The notes below the pieces were generated by a model. The model did not search any database, was not told the DNA's origin, and saw only the letters and a list, made by a program, of their open reading frames with translations. A stretch of 64,000 nt of DNA from Sphingopyxis sp. CCNWLW2 (lineage in GTDB: Bacteria > Pseudomonadota > Alphaproteobacteria > Sphingomonadales > Sphingomonadaceae). The DNA is taken from the NCBI RefSeq assembly GCF_037095755.1, contig NZ_JBAWKJ010000002.1:496001-560000 (forward strand). Reading direction: 5' to 3'. The translations under genes were made by a program, and so were the position numbers. Positions 18,698-28,530 of this stretch are shown here, piece after piece. Every line of letters starts with the position of its first letter. Within the stretch, counting starts at the first letter, position 1.

Positions 18698-19374
18698 TCC
18701 TTTAATCCTTCGAGTTCGGCGAGCAACGCGGCCGCTGCCGCCTTTTCCGCTGCCTGTTTTGATGCGCCTTCGGCTTCGGCGCGCGCGAGCTTGCCGATGC
18801 TGACCGCGATACGGAAGCGCGGCGCATGGTCGGGGCCTTCGCGCGCGATGATTTCATATTCGGGCGGGCGGCGCTTGCGCGCCAGCGCCCACTCCTGCAG
18901 CGCGGCCTTCGGGTGTTTCGGCGCCGCCTGCTGCCCGTCGATCATCTCGCCCCAATGCGCCAGGATGAAGCGGCGCGCGGCGTCGGCGCCCTGATCGAGA
19001 TACAGCGCGCCGATCAGCGCCTCGATCGCATCGGCGGCGATATTGTCGCTATACCGTCCGCCATCGTTGCGCGCCTGCGCGCCGAAGCGGACGAGGTCGG
19101 TGAGTTTCAGCCGCTGCGCGATCGCGGCGCAGGTTGCGCCCGATGCGAGCACGTGCAGCCGCGACGACATCTCGCCCTCGCTGGCCGAGGGAAAGCGCGT
19201 GTAGAGTTCGGAGGCGATGACGAGCCCGAGCACGCGGTCGCCGAGGAATTCGAGCCGCTGATAATCGGCGCGCCCGGTGCTGCCGTGCGTCAGCGCCAGA
19301 TCGTAGAGCGCCGGGTCGTCCGGGGTGCAGCCGATGATCTCGGCGAGCGCCCCGGTGTCGAGAGGATCGTTCAA
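18694..19374 (-). CDS. rnc: Ribonuclease III
   Basis: A 226-residue double-strand-specific endoribonuclease for rRNA and mRNA processing. The signature [11 protein letters not shown] is at residues 40-50, with catalytic Glu/Asp residues in it and in [12 protein letters not shown]. The C-terminal double-stranded RNA-binding domain occupies about residues 155-224 ([19 protein letters not shown] and [13 protein letters not shown]). It overlaps lepB upstream and era downstream by four bases each, so the three are translationally coupled. Confidence 0.96.
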   Translation of the reverse strand: MNDPLDTGALAEIIGCTPDDPALYDLALTHGSTGRADYQRLEFLGDRVLGLVIASELYTRFPSASEGEMSSRLHVLASGATCAAIAQRLKLTDLVRFGAQARNDGGRYSDNIAADAIEALIGALYLDQGADAARRFILAHWGEMIDGQQAAPKHPKAALQEWALARKRRPPEYEIIAREGPDHAPRFRIAVSIGKLARAEAEGASKQAAEKAAAAALLAELEGLKE

Positions 19375-20264
19375 AAACCTTCCCCGATGCGGCCCCAGCG
19401 CGCCGCGGTGAACCAGCTGACCGGGTTGATCCAGCTCGCCGAGCCGTCGGTCGAGAACATGCCGACGAGCGCGTGGCCGACCAGATTTTCCTCCGGCACC
19501 AGCCCGATGCCCTGATTTTCCATCGCGGGGAAACGGCTGTCGGCGCTGCGGTCGCGGTTGTCGCCCATCAGGAACAGATGGCCCGCGGGCACGACGACGA
19601 GCGGGGTATTGTCCTCGGGGATCGTCGTGATGTCGAGGATGTTATAGCTTTTGCCGCTAGGCAGCGTTTCCTTGAACTGCTTGTAACGGCACTGGCGCTG
19701 GCCGTCGGCAGCGATTTCCTCGAACTCGGGCGAATAGCAGGGCAGCGTGCCCGTCATGCGCGAGGCTTCGACCATGTTCGGGGTCACCGGGATGACGAAA
19801 TCGGCGATGGCTTCGCGCTTCAGCGGCTTGCCGTTCAGCCAAACGATGCCCTCTTTCACCTGCACGCTGTCGCCGGGCAGGCCGATGACGCGCTTGATAT
19901 AATCATTGTCGGCGACCGGCGGCGCCTTGAACACGACGACGTCGCCGCGTTCGGGGGTGCGCGCGAAAATCCGGCCCGGGATCAGCGGCGCGCTGAACGG
20001 CAGGCTGTATTTCGAATAGCCATAGGCCATCTTGTTAACGAGCAGATAGTCTCCGATGAGCAGCCGCGGCTGCATCGATTCCGACGGGATGTTGAACGGC
20101 GACAGGAAAAAGCTGCGAAAAATCAGCACCGCGATCGCGAGCAGCGCGAGGAAACGGACGGTGTCGACCGCCTCTTCCTTGGCGGACACCGGTGCCGGAG
20201 TCGGGGACGACGGCGCGGGTCCGGTCGGGGGCGTGACATCGGCGGTAAAGCTGGCATTGGTCAT
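19371..20264 (-). CDS. lepB: Signal peptidase I
   Basis: A 297-residue membrane serine protease that cleaves Sec and Tat signal peptides. There is one N-terminal membrane anchor (about residues 36-55). The catalytic serine is Ser63 in NIPSESMQP, and the general-base lysine is in [12 protein letters not shown]. The C-terminal [11 protein letters not shown] box E is present. The start is set at [10 protein letters not shown] (20264); the in-frame extension upstream lacks family similarity. It leads the lepB-rnc-era operon and is divergent from pgi. Confidence 0.94.
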   Translation of the reverse strand: MTNASFTADVTPPTGPAPSSPTPAPVSAKEEAVDTVRFLALLAIAVLIFRSFFLSPFNIPSESMQPRLLIGDYLLVNKMAYGYSKYSLPFSAPLIPGRIFARTPERGDVVVFKAPPVADNDYIKRVIGLPGDSVQVKEGIVWLNGKPLKREAIADFVIPVTPNMVEASRMTGTLPCYSPEFEEIAADGQRQCRYKQFKETLPSGKSYNILDITTIPEDNTPLVVVPAGHLFLMGDNRDRSADSRFPAMENQGIGLVPEENLVGHALVGMFSTDGSASWINPVSWFTAARWGRIGEGF

Positions 20265-20386
20265 GCCGCGCATTGGCGATGAATAGGTTGCCACGTCAAG
20301 CAAATATCGGCGGACGACACTGGCGCGCGGGGGACGGCAGGCTTAGAGAAAGTCCGCGATTCACTCCCCTTCGAGGACAATAGACG

Positions 20387-21892
20387 ATGACAACCGCATC
20401 CGACGCCTGGCAGGCCCTTTCGAACTGGCAGCCGCAGAAGCTGACCGATCTGGTCGCCGCCGACCCCGAAATGCGCCTGCAGGCGCTGGTGCGGAGCGTC
20501 GCCGACATCCGCTTCGACTTTGCCAAGACGCACCTCGATACGGCGGCTGTCGACATTCTCTCGGGCCTTGCCGATGCGCAGGATTTCGCCGGCCGGCGCA
20601 AGACGCTTTTCTCGGGCGGCATCGCCAACCCGACCGAAGACCGCGCCGCCGAGCATAGCGCCGAACGCGGCGACGGCGCGCCGGATTCGGTCCACGCCGC
20701 GCAGGCGCTGCATCAGCGGATGCGGATGATGATCGACGCGATCGAGGCGGGTGCGTTCGGCGAGATCCGGCACCTGCTCCACATCGGCATCGGCGGATCG
20801 GCGCTCGGTCCCGATTTGCTCATCGACGCGCTCGGCCGCCACAGCGACCGTTATGACGTCGCGGTGGTTTCGAACGTCGACGGCGCCGCGCTCGACGAGG
20901 TCTTCGCCAAATTCAGCCCCGAACATACGCTGGTCGCGGTGGCGTCGAAAACCTTCACCACCACCGAAACCTTGCTCAACGCCAATTCGGCGCTGCTCTG
21001 GCTCGAAGAGGCCGGGGTCGCCGATCCGCTCGGCCGCTTCATCGCGCTGACCGCGAAGCCCGAACGCGCGATCGAGTGGGGCATCGATGAAACGCGCATC
21101 CTGCCGTTCAACGAAAGCGTTGGCGGACGCTATTCGCTCTGGTCGTCGATCGGCTTTCCCGCCGCGCTCGCGCTCGGCTGGGACGCTTTTGCCGACCTGC
21201 TCGAGGGCGCGGCCGAAATGGACCGCCATTTCCGCCTCGCCGACGGCGCCGACAATATCTGCCTGCTCGCTGCCTTCGCCGACCAGATTTATGCGAACCG
21301 GCTCGGCTGCCAGACGCGCGCGGTCTTTGCCTATGACGAACGGCTGCGGCTGCTTCCCGATTATCTGCAACAGCTCGAAATGGAATCGAACGGCAAGTCG
21401 GTCACGTTGGACGGCCAGCCGGTCGGGCGCGAGAGCGCGCCGATCACCTGGGGCGGCGTCGGCACCGACGCCCAGCATGCGGTATTCCAGCTGCTGCATC
21501 AGGGGACGCACCTGACCCCGGTCGAGTTCGTCGTCGCGCGCGAACCCGACCATCTGCTCGACGACGCGCATCACGAAACGCTCGTCGCAAACTGCATCGC
21601 GCAGGGGGCGGCGTTGATGACGGGACGCGCGAGCGAGGATGGTGCGCGCAATTATCCCGGCGATCGCCCCTCGACGACGATTCTGCTCGATCAGGTCACG
21701 CCGCGCAGCCTCGGCGCGCTGATCGCCTTCTACGAGCATCGCGTGTTCGCCAATGCGGTGCTGCTCGGCATCAACCCGTTCGACCAGTTCGGGGTCGAGC
21801 TGGGCAAGGAAATGGCGAAGGGCCTTGCCGAAGGAACGGTCGAATTCGACGCAGCAACGCAGGCGCTGATGAAGGCCGCACTCGGCGAATAG
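20387..21892 (+). CDS. pgi: Glucose-6-phosphate isomerase
   Basis: A 501-residue cytosolic isomerase interconverting glucose 6-phosphate and fructose 6-phosphate. Motifs: HIGIGGSALGPDLL (sugar-phosphate binding), VASKTFTTTETL, signature 1 ESVGGRYSLWSSIGFP, and the C-terminal NPFDQFGVELGK with the catalytic lysine. Length is somewhat shorter than the 550-residue enterobacterial type, as is common in sphingomonads. It is monocistronic and divergent from lepB. Confidence 0.95.
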   Translation: MTTASDAWQALSNWQPQKLTDLVAADPEMRLQALVRSVADIRFDFAKTHLDTAAVDILSGLADAQDFAGRRKTLFSGGIANPTEDRAAEHSAERGDGAPDSVHAAQALHQRMRMMIDAIEAGAFGEIRHLLHIGIGGSALGPDLLIDALGRHSDRYDVAVVSNVDGAALDEVFAKFSPEHTLVAVASKTFTTTETLLNANSALLWLEEAGVADPLGRFIALTAKPERAIEWGIDETRILPFNESVGGRYSLWSSIGFPAALALGWDAFADLLEGAAEMDRHFRLADGADNICLLAAFADQIYANRLGCQTRAVFAYDERLRLLPDYLQQLEMESNGKSVTLDGQPVGRESAPITWGGVGTDAQHAVFQLLHQGTHLTPVEFVVAREPDHLLDDAHHETLVANCIAQGAALMTGRASEDGARNYPGDRPSTTILLDQVTPRSLGALIAFYEHRVFANAVLLGINPFDQFGVELGKEMAKGLAEGTVEFDAATQALMKAALGE

Positions 21893-22002
21893 CCCTCCGC
21901 TCCATCACTGTGACCGCAAAATTCGATTGGCATCGCAAGCGGGGGTAACCACATAGGCCGCCGACGCGAACTGCACGCGACCACAAGGATCAGGGGTTTT
22001 TA

Positions 22003-23349
22003 ATGAGCGAGTTTGATTACGACCTGTTTGTCATCGGCGCCGGGTCGGGCGGGGTTCGCGCCTCGCGCATCGCCGCTTCGCACGGCGCGCGCGTCGCGCT
22101 GGCGGAGGAATATCGCGTCGGCGGCACCTGCGTCATCCGCGGCTGCGTACCCAAGAAGCTGCTCGTTTATGGTGCGCATTTCGCCGAAGATCTGAAGGAC
22201 GCACGCAAGTTCGGCTGGGACGTCCCCGACTGCAAGTTCGACTGGAACCGCCTCCGCGACAATGTGCTCGCCGAGGTCGACCGGCTCGAAGGGCTCTATG
22301 GCCAGACGCTCGACAATCACAAGGTCACGCTGTTCAAGACCCGCGCGACGGTCATCGGCCCGCAGAAGGTGCGGCTCGCCGACGGGCAGGAAATCAGCGC
22401 CGAACGCATCCTGATCGCGACCGGCGGCTGGCCGCATGTTCCTGAATTCCCGGGCAGCGAACATGCGATCACCTCGAACGAGGTCTTCCACCTCGAAACG
22501 CTGCCGAAGCGCGTCGTGATCGCGGGCGGCGGCTATATCGCCAACGAGTTTGCCGGCATCTTCAACGAATTCGGCAGCAAGGTGACGATCGTCAACCGCG
22601 GCGACACGATCCTGCGCGGCTATGACGAGCAGATCCGCGACCGGCTGCTCCAGATTTCGATGACCAAGGGCATCGAATTCAAATTCAACGCGCCCTTCCA
22701 GTCGATCGAGAAGAATGACGACGGGTCGCTGACGGTCCACCTCGAAGGCTGCGATCCGATCCAGGCCGACGCGGTGCTCGTTGCCGCGGGGCGCGTGCCG
22801 AACAGCAAGGGCCTTGGCCTCGAAGAGGTCGGCGTCGAATTCGACAAGGACGGCGCGATCAAGGTCGACGAGACGAACCAGTCGTCGGTGCCGAGCATCT
22901 ATGCCGTCGGCGATGTCACCAACCGCATCCAACTCACCCCCGTCGCGATCCGCGAGGGGCAGGCGTTTGCCGACAGCGTCTTCGGCGGCAAGCCGACGGT
23001 CGTCGACTATGCCAATGTCCCGAGCGCGGTGTTCAGCCATCCGCCTATCGGCGCGGTCGGGATGACCGAAGCCGAGGCGCGCAACAAACTCGGCTCGATC
23101 CGCGTCTACACCAGCGATTTCCGCGCGATGAAAAATGTCCTCGCGGGCCGCAACGAACGCGCGCTCTACAAGATGGTCGTCAACGCAGCGACTGATCAGG
23201 TCGTCGGGTTGCACATGATCGGCCCCGATGCGCCGGAGATCCTGCAGGCGGCGGCGATCGCCGTGAAAGCGGGGCTGACCAAGGCCGATTTCGACGCGAC
23301 GGTCGCGCTGCATCCGAGCATGGCCGAGGAATTGGTGCTGCTGAAATAA
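22003..23349 (+). CDS. gor: Glutathione-disulfide reductase
   Basis: A 448-residue FAD/NADPH disulfide oxidoreductase that regenerates reduced glutathione. FAD motif FVIGAGSGGVRAS (residues 9-21). Redox-active pair Cys43 and Cys48 in GGTCVIRGCVPKK. NAD(P)-binding motif VIAGGGYIANEFAG. Second FAD motif YAVGDVTNRIQLTPVA. The C-terminal catalytic histidine is in ALHPSMAEELV. The ATG follows a GGGG-rich leader after a 110-bp gap from pgi. Confidence 0.93.
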   Translation: MSEFDYDLFVIGAGSGGVRASRIAASHGARVALAEEYRVGGTCVIRGCVPKKLLVYGAHFAEDLKDARKFGWDVPDCKFDWNRLRDNVLAEVDRLEGLYGQTLDNHKVTLFKTRATVIGPQKVRLADGQEISAERILIATGGWPHVPEFPGSEHAITSNEVFHLETLPKRVVIAGGGYIANEFAGIFNEFGSKVTIVNRGDTILRGYDEQIRDRLLQISMTKGIEFKFNAPFQSIEKNDDGSLTVHLEGCDPIQADAVLVAAGRVPNSKGLGLEEVGVEFDKDGAIKVDETNQSSVPSIYAVGDVTNRIQLTPVAIREGQAFADSVFGGKPTVVDYANVPSAVFSHPPIGAVGMTEAEARNKLGSIRVYTSDFRAMKNVLAGRNERALYKMVVNAATDQVVGLHMIGPDAPEILQAAAIAVKAGLTKADFDATVALHPSMAEELVLLK

Positions 23350-23388
23350 TCCTGTTACCCTCCTTGCTCGACGAGCGAGGAGGGGCGC

Positions 23389-24405
23389 ATGACGGGAACG
23401 GCATTGGTCACCGGGGGCAGCGGCTATATCGCGGGCTTCCTGATCCGGCAGCTGATCGAGAATGGCTGGACCGTCCACACGACCGTCCGCAGCCTGAAAC
23501 GCGAAGCCGAGGTGCGCGGCTGGCTCGGCGTCGACAACGCGAAGCTGCGCTTCTTCGCCGCCGATCTCGAAAACGACGCCGGCTGGGCGGATGCGATGGC
23601 GGGGTGCAGCCATGTCGCACATGTCGCCTCGCCCTTTCCACTCGACGTGCCGAGCCATGCGGACGAGCTGGTCGTTCCGGCGCGCGAGGGTGCGCTCCGC
23701 GCGTTGCGCTTCGCCAAGGCGGCAGGCGTTAGGCGGTTCGTCCTGACCTCGTCGATGGCGGCGATCGCTTATGGTCATCGCAGGGGCCGCGACATCTATA
23801 ACGAAGCCGACTGGACCAATCTCGATAACCCCGAAGTCATGCCCTATCCGCGCTCGAAGACCGTCGCCGAGCACGCGGCGCGCGACTGGGTGAGGGCGGA
23901 GGGCGGCGGCATGGAATTCGCCTCGGTCAATCCTGCCGCAGTGTTTGGGCCGTTGCTGTCGGACGACCTCTCGACCTCAATCGAGCTGGTAAAACAATTG
24001 CTCGAGGGCAAGGTGCCAATGTGCCCCGACATCGGTTTCGGCATCATCGACGTCCGCGACGTCGCCGACCTTCACTACCGCGCGCTGACCGCGCCCGCGA
24101 TCCACGACGAACGCTATGTCTGTTCGGGACCGTTCCTGAAGATGATCGACGTCGCGAACCTGCTGCGTGCGAACCTTGGCGAGCAAGCGCGGAAAGTGCC
24201 AACGCGGAAGATGCCCGACTGGCTGCTCAAGCTGCTCGCGCTGGTGCGACCCGAACTCAAGCAGCTCGTCGCCGAACTCGGCAATGTCCGCGGCGGCGAT
24301 AGCAGCCATGCGATGAAGTCATTGGGCTGGACGATGCGCACCCCCGAGGAGGCGATCCTCGCGACGGCGCATAGTCTGATCGAGCGGGGGATCGTGAAGG
24401 TTTAA
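23389..24405 (+). CDS. NAD-dependent epimerase/dehydratase-family reductase (dihydroflavonol reductase-like)
   Basis: A 338-residue extended short-chain dehydrogenase. The Rossmann motif ALVTGGSGYIAGFL is at residues 4-17. Ser-Tyr-Lys catalytic residues appear as LTSSMAAIAYG and YPRSKTVAEHAA (YxxxK). The subgroup resembles dihydroflavonol 4-reductase/aldehyde reductase enzymes, which reduce carbonyl groups with NADPH; the true substrate is unknown. It follows gor after 39 bp, with a GGAGGGGCGC ribosome binding site, and its stop overlaps the convergent scfR gene by four bases. Confidence 0.82.
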   Translation: MTGTALVTGGSGYIAGFLIRQLIENGWTVHTTVRSLKREAEVRGWLGVDNAKLRFFAADLENDAGWADAMAGCSHVAHVASPFPLDVPSHADELVVPAREGALRALRFAKAAGVRRFVLTSSMAAIAYGHRRGRDIYNEADWTNLDNPEVMPYPRSKTVAEHAARDWVRAEGGGMEFASVNPAAVFGPLLSDDLSTSIELVKQLLEGKVPMCPDIGFGIIDVRDVADLHYRALTAPAIHDERYVCSGPFLKMIDVANLLRANLGEQARKVPTRKMPDWLLKLLALVRPELKQLVAELGNVRGGDSSHAMKSLGWTMRTPEEAILATAHSLIERGIVKV

Positions 24406-25811
24406 CCGATCCGGTAGGGCACAACATCCCGCCGATCCGGGTCCACCAATATCGGCCGGTCGCTCGGGGGGAAGGCGCGCTGGTCGCAATCGTCGCGCGG
24501 GCAGATCCGGCACGACAACCCGATGCGCGTCGCCGCCTGCGGCGCGGCAACATCGACGCCGTCGGCATAGACGAAATCGCCCGCATATTGCGCCTCGCAG
24601 CCGAGCGCGACGGCGTAGCGGCGGGGCGAGCGCGCATAGCTGCCCGACGGCTTCACCAGCCCCTTCGCCATCGACACATAACGCAGGCCGTCAGGCGTCT
24701 CGGCGAGCTGGAACAGGATGCGGTCGGGGATCGCCGCCGCCTCATGCACGATCCACAGCGGGCAGGCGCCACCGAAGCGTGCGAATTGCAGCCGCGTCGC
24801 CGAATGCCGCTTGGTGATATTGCCCGCCATGTCGACGCGGCAGAAGAACATCGGGATGCCGCGCGCGCCGGCGCGCTGGAGTGTCGAGAGGCGGTGGCAC
24901 GCCTGTTCGAAGCTCACGCCATATTGCATCCGCAGCCGGTCGATATCGTGCCGCACCGCGCGCGCGCTGGCACGGAAGGGAGCATAGGGCATCAGCACCG
25001 CGCCCGCGGCATAATTGGCGAGGCCGACATGGAGCAACTGCCGCGCCGCCGCCGTACGCAGCGGCGACGCTTCGACGACCGCCGCGATTTCGTTCGCCAG
25101 CGCGAGCGCGGCGAGCTGGTGCGCGAGCTGGAAGCGCCGGCTTTCGGCGGGCAGCGACGGATCGATCACCAGATGGCGCATCGTCGCATCGAAATCGCGC
25201 AGCGCCTGCGCTTGCTGATAGACGATCGAAATGCCGAGCGCATCGCGTAGCCGCCGCTCGATCGTTTCGACGGACGGAGAGGGGTCGCGCCCGCGCAACT
25301 GGCCCGCCAGCGCCTCCGCCGCGCGATCGATGCTGTCGACATAATTGCCCGCGTCGTGGAACCAGTCGCGCACCTCTTCCCACGGCAGGCGGCTGCCCTC
25401 GGCGGTGCCGCCGGTCAGTGCCTCGTCGATGATCTGGAGCCGCTGCCCGGCGCGGCGATAGGCCGCATGGAGCGCGACGAACTGCTCGGCGAGTTGCGGC
25501 TGTTGCAGCGCGGCGCGTTCGAGCTGTTCGGGTGCAAGCGGCGAGGCCGCGAAAAGCGGATCCGCCGCGGCTTCGCGAAGCGCCCCCGCACGGCGGTCGC
25601 CGGCATCCGCCGCGACTTCTTCCCATTCCAGCGGAAACAGCCTTTGCAGCCTGTCGAGCAGAGCGGGCGTGAGCGGGCGATCATCATGCTCGATCTGGCT
25701 GAGGTAGGAAATGGAGATGCCGAGCCCGCCCGCGAAATCGGCCTGTTTGGCTCCCCGCGCGATGCGGAGTTCGCGGAGCTTTGCTCCAGCAAAAATGCGC
25801 TGCCTTGCCAT
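24402..25811 (-). CDS. Short-chain fatty acyl-CoA regulator (ScfR/RamB type), XRE-IrrE family
   Basis: A 469-residue transcriptional regulator. Residues about 8-62 are an XRE helix-turn-helix ([18 protein letters not shown] ... [13 protein letters not shown]). The middle is an ImmA/IrrE-like region ([13 protein letters not shown]), and the C-terminal DUF2083-type part contains the conserved cysteine cluster [17 protein letters not shown]. Relatives sense propionyl- or acetyl-CoA status and control propionyl-CoA carboxylase or glyoxylate genes (PccR in Rhodobacter, RamB in Corynebacterium). The start at 25811 has GGAG nine bases upstream; an ATG at 25826 is an alternative. It is divergent from pccB, its probable target. 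Confidence 0.88.
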   Translation of the reverse strand: MARQRIFAGAKLRELRIARGAKQADFAGGLGISISYLSQIEHDDRPLTPALLDRLQRLFPLEWEEVAADAGDRRAGALREAAADPLFAASPLAPEQLERAALQQPQLAEQFVALHAAYRRAGQRLQIIDEALTGGTAEGSRLPWEEVRDWFHDAGNYVDSIDRAAEALAGQLRGRDPSPSVETIERRLRDALGISIVYQQAQALRDFDATMRHLVIDPSLPAESRRFQLAHQLAALALANEIAAVVEASPLRTAAARQLLHVGLANYAAGAVLMPYAPFRASARAVRHDIDRLRMQYGVSFEQACHRLSTLQRAGARGIPMFFCRVDMAGNITKRHSATRLQFARFGGACPLWIVHEAAAIPDRILFQLAETPDGLRYVSMAKGLVKPSGSYARSPRRYAVALGCEAQYAGDFVYADGVDVAAPQAATRIGLSCRICPRDDCDQRAFPPSDRPILVDPDRRDVVPYRIG

Positions 25812-25917
25812 CGAAATGGGCTCCATTGCGATGGGTGTCGAGCCGCCGCGGGAGTTTAGGGAGGGGTATTGCGACGTCTCGACACCCTTAAAACGTTTGA
25901 GCGGACAATATACGGCT

Positions 25918-25950
25918 ATTTGCAAAGTAACAATTTACAACTTTGCAAAT
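25918..25950. promoter_or_regulatory. ScfR/RamB-type operator between scfR and pccB
   Basis: A perfect 11-bp inverted repeat, ATTTGCAAAGT (25918-25928) and ACTTTGCAAAT (25940-25950), is separated by 11 bp; each arm contains TTTGCAAA. Centre-to-centre distance is 22 bp, two helical turns. TTTGCAAA is the core I recall for RamB and Rhodobacter PccR sites. On the minus strand one arm lies just upstream of a TATATT -10-like box for scfR, so autorepression is plausible. A partial third copy (ATTTGCGC) follows at 25955. The region is clearly AT-rich against its surroundings. Confidence 0.65.
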
Positions 25951-26001
25951 TCACATTTGCGCGGACGGTGCAATCGGAGCAGACGACGCCTTCCAATTCC
26001 G

Positions 26002-27546
26002 ATGGAGAAGCCAGTGTCCGCCAATATCGCCGAAATGGAACGCCGCCGCGCCGCCGCAGCCTTGGGAGGCGGGCAGAAGCGCATCGATGCGCAGCACGCC
26101 AAGGGCAAGCTGACGGCGCGCGAACGGCTCGACGTGCTGCTCGACGAGGGCTCGTTCGAAGAGCTCGACACTTATGTCGAGCATAATTGCACCGATTTCG
26201 GCATGCAGGACCAGGTCGTTCCCGGTGACGGTGTCGTCACCGGTTCGGGCACGATCAACGGGCGCCTCGTCTATGTCTTCAGTCAGGACTTCACCGTCTT
26301 TGGCGGCTCTCTTTCGGAGCGGCATGCCGAAAAGATCATGAAGGTCATGGACAATGCGATGAAGGTCGGCGCGCCCGTTATCGGCCTCAATGACAGCGGC
26401 GGCGCGCGCATCCAAGAGGGCGTCGCGTCGCTCGGCGGCTATGCCGAGGTGTTCCAGCGCAACGTGCTCGCCTCGGGCGTCGTGCCGCAGATCAGCCTGA
26501 TCATGGGCCCCTGCGCGGGCGGCGCGGTGTACAGCCCCGCGATGACCGACTTCATCTTCATGGTGAAGGATAGCTCGTACATGTTCGTCACCGGTCCCGA
26601 CGTCGTGAAGACCGTGACCAACGAGGTTGTGACGCAGGAAGAGCTCGGCGGTGCGATCACGCACACGACGAAGAGCTCGGTCGCCGATCTCGCGTTCGAA
26701 AATGATATCGAGGCGCTGCTCGCGGCGCGCGATTTCTTCGACTATCTGCCCGAAAACAACCGCAGCGGCGTTCCGGTGCGCCCGACGAGCGATCCCTATG
26801 ACCGCACCGATACGAGCCTCGACACGCTGATCCCGCCCAATGCGAACCAGCCGTACGACATGCACGAGCTGATCCGGAAGACCGTCGACGAGGGCGATTT
26901 CTTCGAGGTGCAGCCGGCGCATGCCGCGAACATCATCTGCGGCTTCGGACGCATCGAAGGGCGCACGATCGGCATCGTCGCGAACCAGCCGATGGTGCTC
27001 GCGGGCGTGCTCGACATCAATTCGTCGAAGAAGGCCGCGCGCTTCGTCCGCTTCTGCGACGCGTTCGAAATCCCGATCATTACCTTCGTCGACGTCCCCG
27101 GCTTCCTGCCCGGCACCGCGCAGGAATATAACGGCATCATCAAGCATGGCGCGAAGTTGCTCTTCGCCTATGCCGAGGCGACGGTGCCCAAGATCACGGT
27201 GATCACGCGCAAGGCCTATGGCGGCGCCTATGACGTGATGGCGTCGAAGCATCTGCGCGGCGACCTCAACTACGCCTGGCCGACCGCCGAGATCGCGGTG
27301 ATGGGCGCGAAGGGCGCGGTGGAGATCATCTTCCGCAGCGACATCGGCGACCCCGAAAAGATCGCGCAGCGCACGAAGGAATATGAGGACCGTTTTGCGA
27401 ACCCGTTCGTCGCGGCCTCGCGCGGCTATATCGACGAGGTCATCCACCCGCACAGCACGCGCAAACGGATTGCACTGGGACTGAGGAAGCTCAGGAACAA
27501 GAGCCTCGAAAATCCGTGGAAGAAGCACGACAATATTCCGTTGTAA
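26002..27546 (+). CDS. pccB: Propionyl-CoA carboxylase beta subunit (carboxyltransferase)
   Basis: 514 residues from the ATG at 26002. It carries the carboxyltransferase half-reaction that moves CO2 from biotin to propionyl-CoA, giving methylmalonyl-CoA. Both crotonase-like halves are visible: [21 protein letters not shown] and [17 protein letters not shown] in the N-half, and [18 protein letters not shown] and [16 protein letters not shown] in the C-half, with oxyanion glycines. A GTG at 26014 (after GGAGAAG) would give a 510-residue protein of typical length and is a real alternative start. The frame is open further upstream, but that part crosses the operator region and is not family-like. 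First gene of the propionate operon. Confidence 0.94.
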   Translation: MEKPVSANIAEMERRRAAAALGGGQKRIDAQHAKGKLTARERLDVLLDEGSFEELDTYVEHNCTDFGMQDQVVPGDGVVTGSGTINGRLVYVFSQDFTVFGGSLSERHAEKIMKVMDNAMKVGAPVIGLNDSGGARIQEGVASLGGYAEVFQRNVLASGVVPQISLIMGPCAGGAVYSPAMTDFIFMVKDSSYMFVTGPDVVKTVTNEVVTQEELGGAITHTTKSSVADLAFENDIEALLAARDFFDYLPENNRSGVPVRPTSDPYDRTDTSLDTLIPPNANQPYDMHELIRKTVDEGDFFEVQPAHAANIICGFGRIEGRTIGIVANQPMVLAGVLDINSSKKAARFVRFCDAFEIPIITFVDVPGFLPGTAQEYNGIIKHGAKLLFAYAEATVPKITVITRKAYGGAYDVMASKHLRGDLNYAWPTAEIAVMGAKGAVEIIFRSDIGDPEKIAQRTKEYEDRFANPFVAASRGYIDEVIHPHSTRKRIALGLRKLRNKSLENPWKKHDNIPL

Positions 27547-27558
27547 GGATCTATTAGC

Positions 27559-28017
27559 ATGGCGACATATCAAGCGTTGATCGAATGGGAGGCGTCGCCT
27601 TCGGACGATGTTGCGGGCGGCAAATACAGCCGCGGCCATCGCTGGACATTCGATGAGGGCATCACCGTTCCGGCATCATCGTCGAAACATGTCGTGCCGC
27701 TCCCCTGGTCGGTCGAAGCCGCCGTGGACCCGGAAGAGGCGCTCGTCGCGTCGGCTTCGAGCTGCCACATGCTGACCTTTCTGTACATCGCGACAAAGGC
27801 CGGATTTCCGGTTCGATCCTATCGCGATGCCGCCGTCGGAACGATGGCCAAGGGCGAGGACGGCCGGGTCCAAATTACGCGGGTCGAGCTTTTTCCCGAA
27901 ATCGAGTGGGAGGGATCGGCTCCCGATGCGGACACCTTGAACCGTCTGCACCACGACGCCCACGACCAGTGCTTCATCGCCAACAGCGTCAAATTTCCTA
28001 TCGAGGTGATGACATGA
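27559..28017 (+). CDS. OsmC family protein
   Basis: A 152-residue OsmC/Ohr-fold protein. The first peroxidatic cysteine is in ASSCHMLTFLYIA; a second occurs in DAHDQCFIANSVKFPIEV, so both redox cysteines of the family are present. OsmC/Ohr proteins reduce organic hydroperoxides with a dithiol partner. It lies 12 bp after pccB and overlaps the methylmalonyl-CoA epimerase start by four bases (ATGA), so it is embedded in the propionate operon. Its role there is unknown. Some relatives of this subgroup are only distantly peroxidase-like. Confidence 0.86.
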   Translation: MATYQALIEWEASPSDDVAGGKYSRGHRWTFDEGITVPASSSKHVVPLPWSVEAAVDPEEALVASASSCHMLTFLYIATKAGFPVRSYRDAAVGTMAKGEDGRVQITRVELFPEIEWEGSAPDADTLNRLHHDAHDQCFIANSVKFPIEVMT

Positions 28018-28451
28018 AACTCGGCCGCCTGAACCATATCGGCGTCGCGACACCGTCGATCGCCGACAGCATCATTTTCTATCGCAACGTCATGGGCGCG
28101 ACGCAGATCCATGAGCCGTTCGACCTGCCCGAACAGGGGGTGAAAGTCTGCTTCGTCGACACGCCGACCGACACGGGACTGAACGGCACACAAATCGAGC
28201 TGATCGAACCATTGCCGGGCAATGCATCGATCGCGGCCTTCCTGCAAAAGAACCCCGCAGGGGGGCAGCATCATCTGTGTTACGAAGTGCCCGACATCCA
28301 CGCGGCCAAGGCCGAGTTCGAGGCGCTGGGCAAGCGCGTGCTCGGCGAGCCGCGCATCGGCGCGCACGGGACATTGATCTTCTTCGTCCACCCCAAGGAT
28401 ATGGGCGGGGTGCTGACCGAGATTATGGAGACGCCGAAGGCGGCGCACTGA
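28014..28451 (+). CDS. mce: Methylmalonyl-CoA epimerase
   Basis: A 145-residue vicinal-oxygen-chelate enzyme that interconverts (S)- and (R)-methylmalonyl-CoA. It shows the two beta-alpha-beta modules: LNHIGVATPSIADSIIFYRNVMGA with the first metal histidine (His8), and GGQHHLCYEVPDIHAA with the second, followed by an acidic ligand near TEIMETPK. The start at 28014 overlaps the osmC stop. Its place between pccB and the mutase gene confirms the function over a generic glyoxalase. Confidence 0.92.
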   Translation: MKLGRLNHIGVATPSIADSIIFYRNVMGATQIHEPFDLPEQGVKVCFVDTPTDTGLNGTQIELIEPLPGNASIAAFLQKNPAGGQHHLCYEVPDIHAAKAEFEALGKRVLGEPRIGAHGTLIFFVHPKDMGGVLTEIMETPKAAH

Positions 28452-28459
28452 CCTGTGAT

Positions 28460-28510
28460 CCCCGGCGCAAGCCGGGGCCCACTACTTCTGGACCCCGGCT
28501 TTCGCCGGGG
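28460..28510. repeat. Paired palindromic intergenic repeat
   Basis: Two GC-rich hairpins: CCCCGGC-GCAA-GCCGGGG (28460-28477) and CCCCGGC-TTTC-GCCGGGG (28493-28510). REP-like, placed between mce and mcm inside the operon. It could act as an mRNA processing or stability element there. Confidence 0.65.
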
Positions 28511-28530
28511 AACGCAAAACGAGACTGCAT

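Noticed and set aside
22000..23874. A 624-codon antisense frame across gor and the reductase gene
   Set aside because: It crosses two well-supported genes and an intergenic region and its translation resembles no family. It is a composition shadow.
25711..26001. N-terminal extension of pccB by 97 residues
   Set aside because: The extension overlaps the divergent scfR gene and its operator, is not family-like, and the start at 26002 (or 26014) gives the normal length.
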